Assembly (NCBI RefSeq): GCF_002259745.1
Contig: NZ_MWWW01000013.1
Coordinates: forward strand, 62,001 to 126,000
DNA length: 64,000 nt
Reading direction: 5' to 3'
Source of the DNA: Bifidobacterium myosotis
GTDB lineage: Bacteria; Actinomycetota; Actinomycetes; Actinomycetales; Bifidobacteriaceae
Both the position numbers and the translations under genes were made by a program. Shown one piece after another: positions 63,442-64,000 of the stretch. A model generated the notes under the pieces. That model had not been told where the DNA came from, ran no database searches, and worked only from the letters and a program-made list of their open reading frames with translations. How positions within the stretch are numbered: position 1 is the first letter of the stretch; each line of letters starts with the position of its first letter.

Positions 63442-64000
63442 CTACCAAGTGCGCGGGGCTGCGTGGAAATCGTGGAGGGTGCCGTCGGCGATGCGGCCGA
63501 TTTCGGGCCAGTCCGCCGCTGACGAGTCGTCGTACATTGCCCAGACCGTCATGCCGGCCGACTTGGCGGAGCGGATGCCGGTGAGCAGATCCTCGAACAC
63601 GATGCAGTCGGCAGGTTCGGCACCGAGTCGTGCGGCGGCCAGCAGGTAGATGTCCGGATGGTCTTTGCCGACTCCGCCGGCGTCGTCCACGGACACGATG
63701 GTGTCGAAGAAATCGTCCATGCCCAAGTGCCGGAGCGCGGCCTCGCGCAGCCTTGGCAGCAGTGTGGTGGCGACGCCGAGCCGTACGCCGTCTGCCGCAA
63801 GCCCCCGGAGGTATTCCACCGCCCCCGGCTTGGCCTGGACCTTGGTCGCATAGGCCTCATACGCCATCTCATCCCATTCGGCCATCAACGCCTCGGGAGT
63901 GTCCGTCAGACCGAAGCGAGCGATGGTGTATTCGGCGATCTGACGAAACTGCATGGACGCGACAGTGGCGGTGTAGTCCTCGGGCACCGCGATGCCCCGT
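63442..64000 (-). CDS. HAD-superfamily hydrolase, 5' end beyond window
   Basis: At least 185 residues of a HAD-IA (beta-phosphoglucomutase/phosphatase-like) enzyme. The visible part holds the cap domain (FRQIAEYTIARFGL), motif II in LGVATT, motif III Lys region and motif IV in CIVFEDLLTGIRSAKSAGM. Motif I (DxDGT) is missing because the gene runs off the right edge. The GTG at 63987 is probably internal. Confidence 0.85.
   Translation of the reverse strand, partial: RGIAVPEDYTATVASMQFRQIAEYTIARFGLTDTPEALMAEWDEMAYEAYATKVQAKPGAVEYLRGLAADGVRLGVATTLLPRLREAALRHLGMDDFFDTIVSVDDAGGVGKDHPDIYLLAAARLGAEPADCIVFEDLLTGIRSAKSAGMTVWAMYDDSSAADWPEIGRIADGTLHDFHAAPRTW

Overview
The window is chromosomal DNA of a high-GC Gram-positive bacterium, almost certainly a Bifidobacterium. 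The evidence is two WhiB-family Fe-S regulators, a PdtaS-type histidine kinase, a CarD regulator, a UPF0182 membrane protein, DUF501 and DUF5719 proteins, an LCP cell-wall ligase, GTG/TTG starts and an actinobacterial gene order (eno-ftsB-DUF501-ppx; whiB, giant glycosyltransferase, DUF5719, zincin-like protein). I cannot name the species from sequence alone. I see no phage, plasmid, complete insertion sequence or CRISPR array. The gene at the right edge is cut by the window end.

Layout. 0-5 kb: folD, then a zinc-type ABC importer in two pieces (lipoprotein; ATPase plus permease behind a Zur-like box). 5-11.3 kb: ispF, carD, glgB and a two-component system. 11.3-13.8 kb: an SOS-box gene for a UmuD-like protein lacking the catalytic serine, comF, a HAD phosphatase and a degenerate zincin. 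13.8-23.2 kb: an envelope and developmental block (DUF5719, glycosyltransferase, whiB, LCP ligase, solitary EccC/FtsK-like ATPase, second whiB). 23.3-28.4 kb: PdtaS kinase, two beta-lactamase-fold proteins (one apparently active, one degenerate) and hemolysin III. 28.9-35.0 kb: greA, FKBP, a membrane protein, tRNA-Leu(UAA), ppx, DUF501, ftsB and eno. 35.5-39.2 kb is an accessory stretch: an aldo/keto reductase with a repetitive N-terminus and a zinc-ribbon coiled-coil membrane protein flanked by two copies of a roughly 330-bp palindrome-rich block. 39.3-55.8 kb: housekeeping genes (mfd, pth, GNAT, UPF0182, GH3, nadD, proA, glyA, thrC). 56.2-59.2 kb: a GntR/YtrA-type ABC exporter operon with its operator. 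59.3-60.4 kb: a lower-GC insert with a small secreted four-cysteine peptide followed by a one-helix membrane protein. 60.5-64 kb: Na+/H+ antiporter, GNAT and a partial HAD hydrolase.

The most unusual general feature is the intergenic DNA. At least eight gaps hold clusters of long, near-perfect palindromes. Most clusters are built from a core motif private to that gap, repeated in both orientations. One family keeps a constant inner core but has different, internally matched outer arms at each site. Alongside these are MITE-like elements with the AGTCAGCTTCGCTGAC core.

Functional links visible in the sequence: zinc uptake with a Zur-like operator and a histidine-rich ATPase tail; SOS control of the UmuD-like protein; glycolytic control of eno by LacI-type operators; autorepression of the GntR-ABC operon; translational coupling in the proA, 175-residue protein, nadD chain and in pth-mfd.
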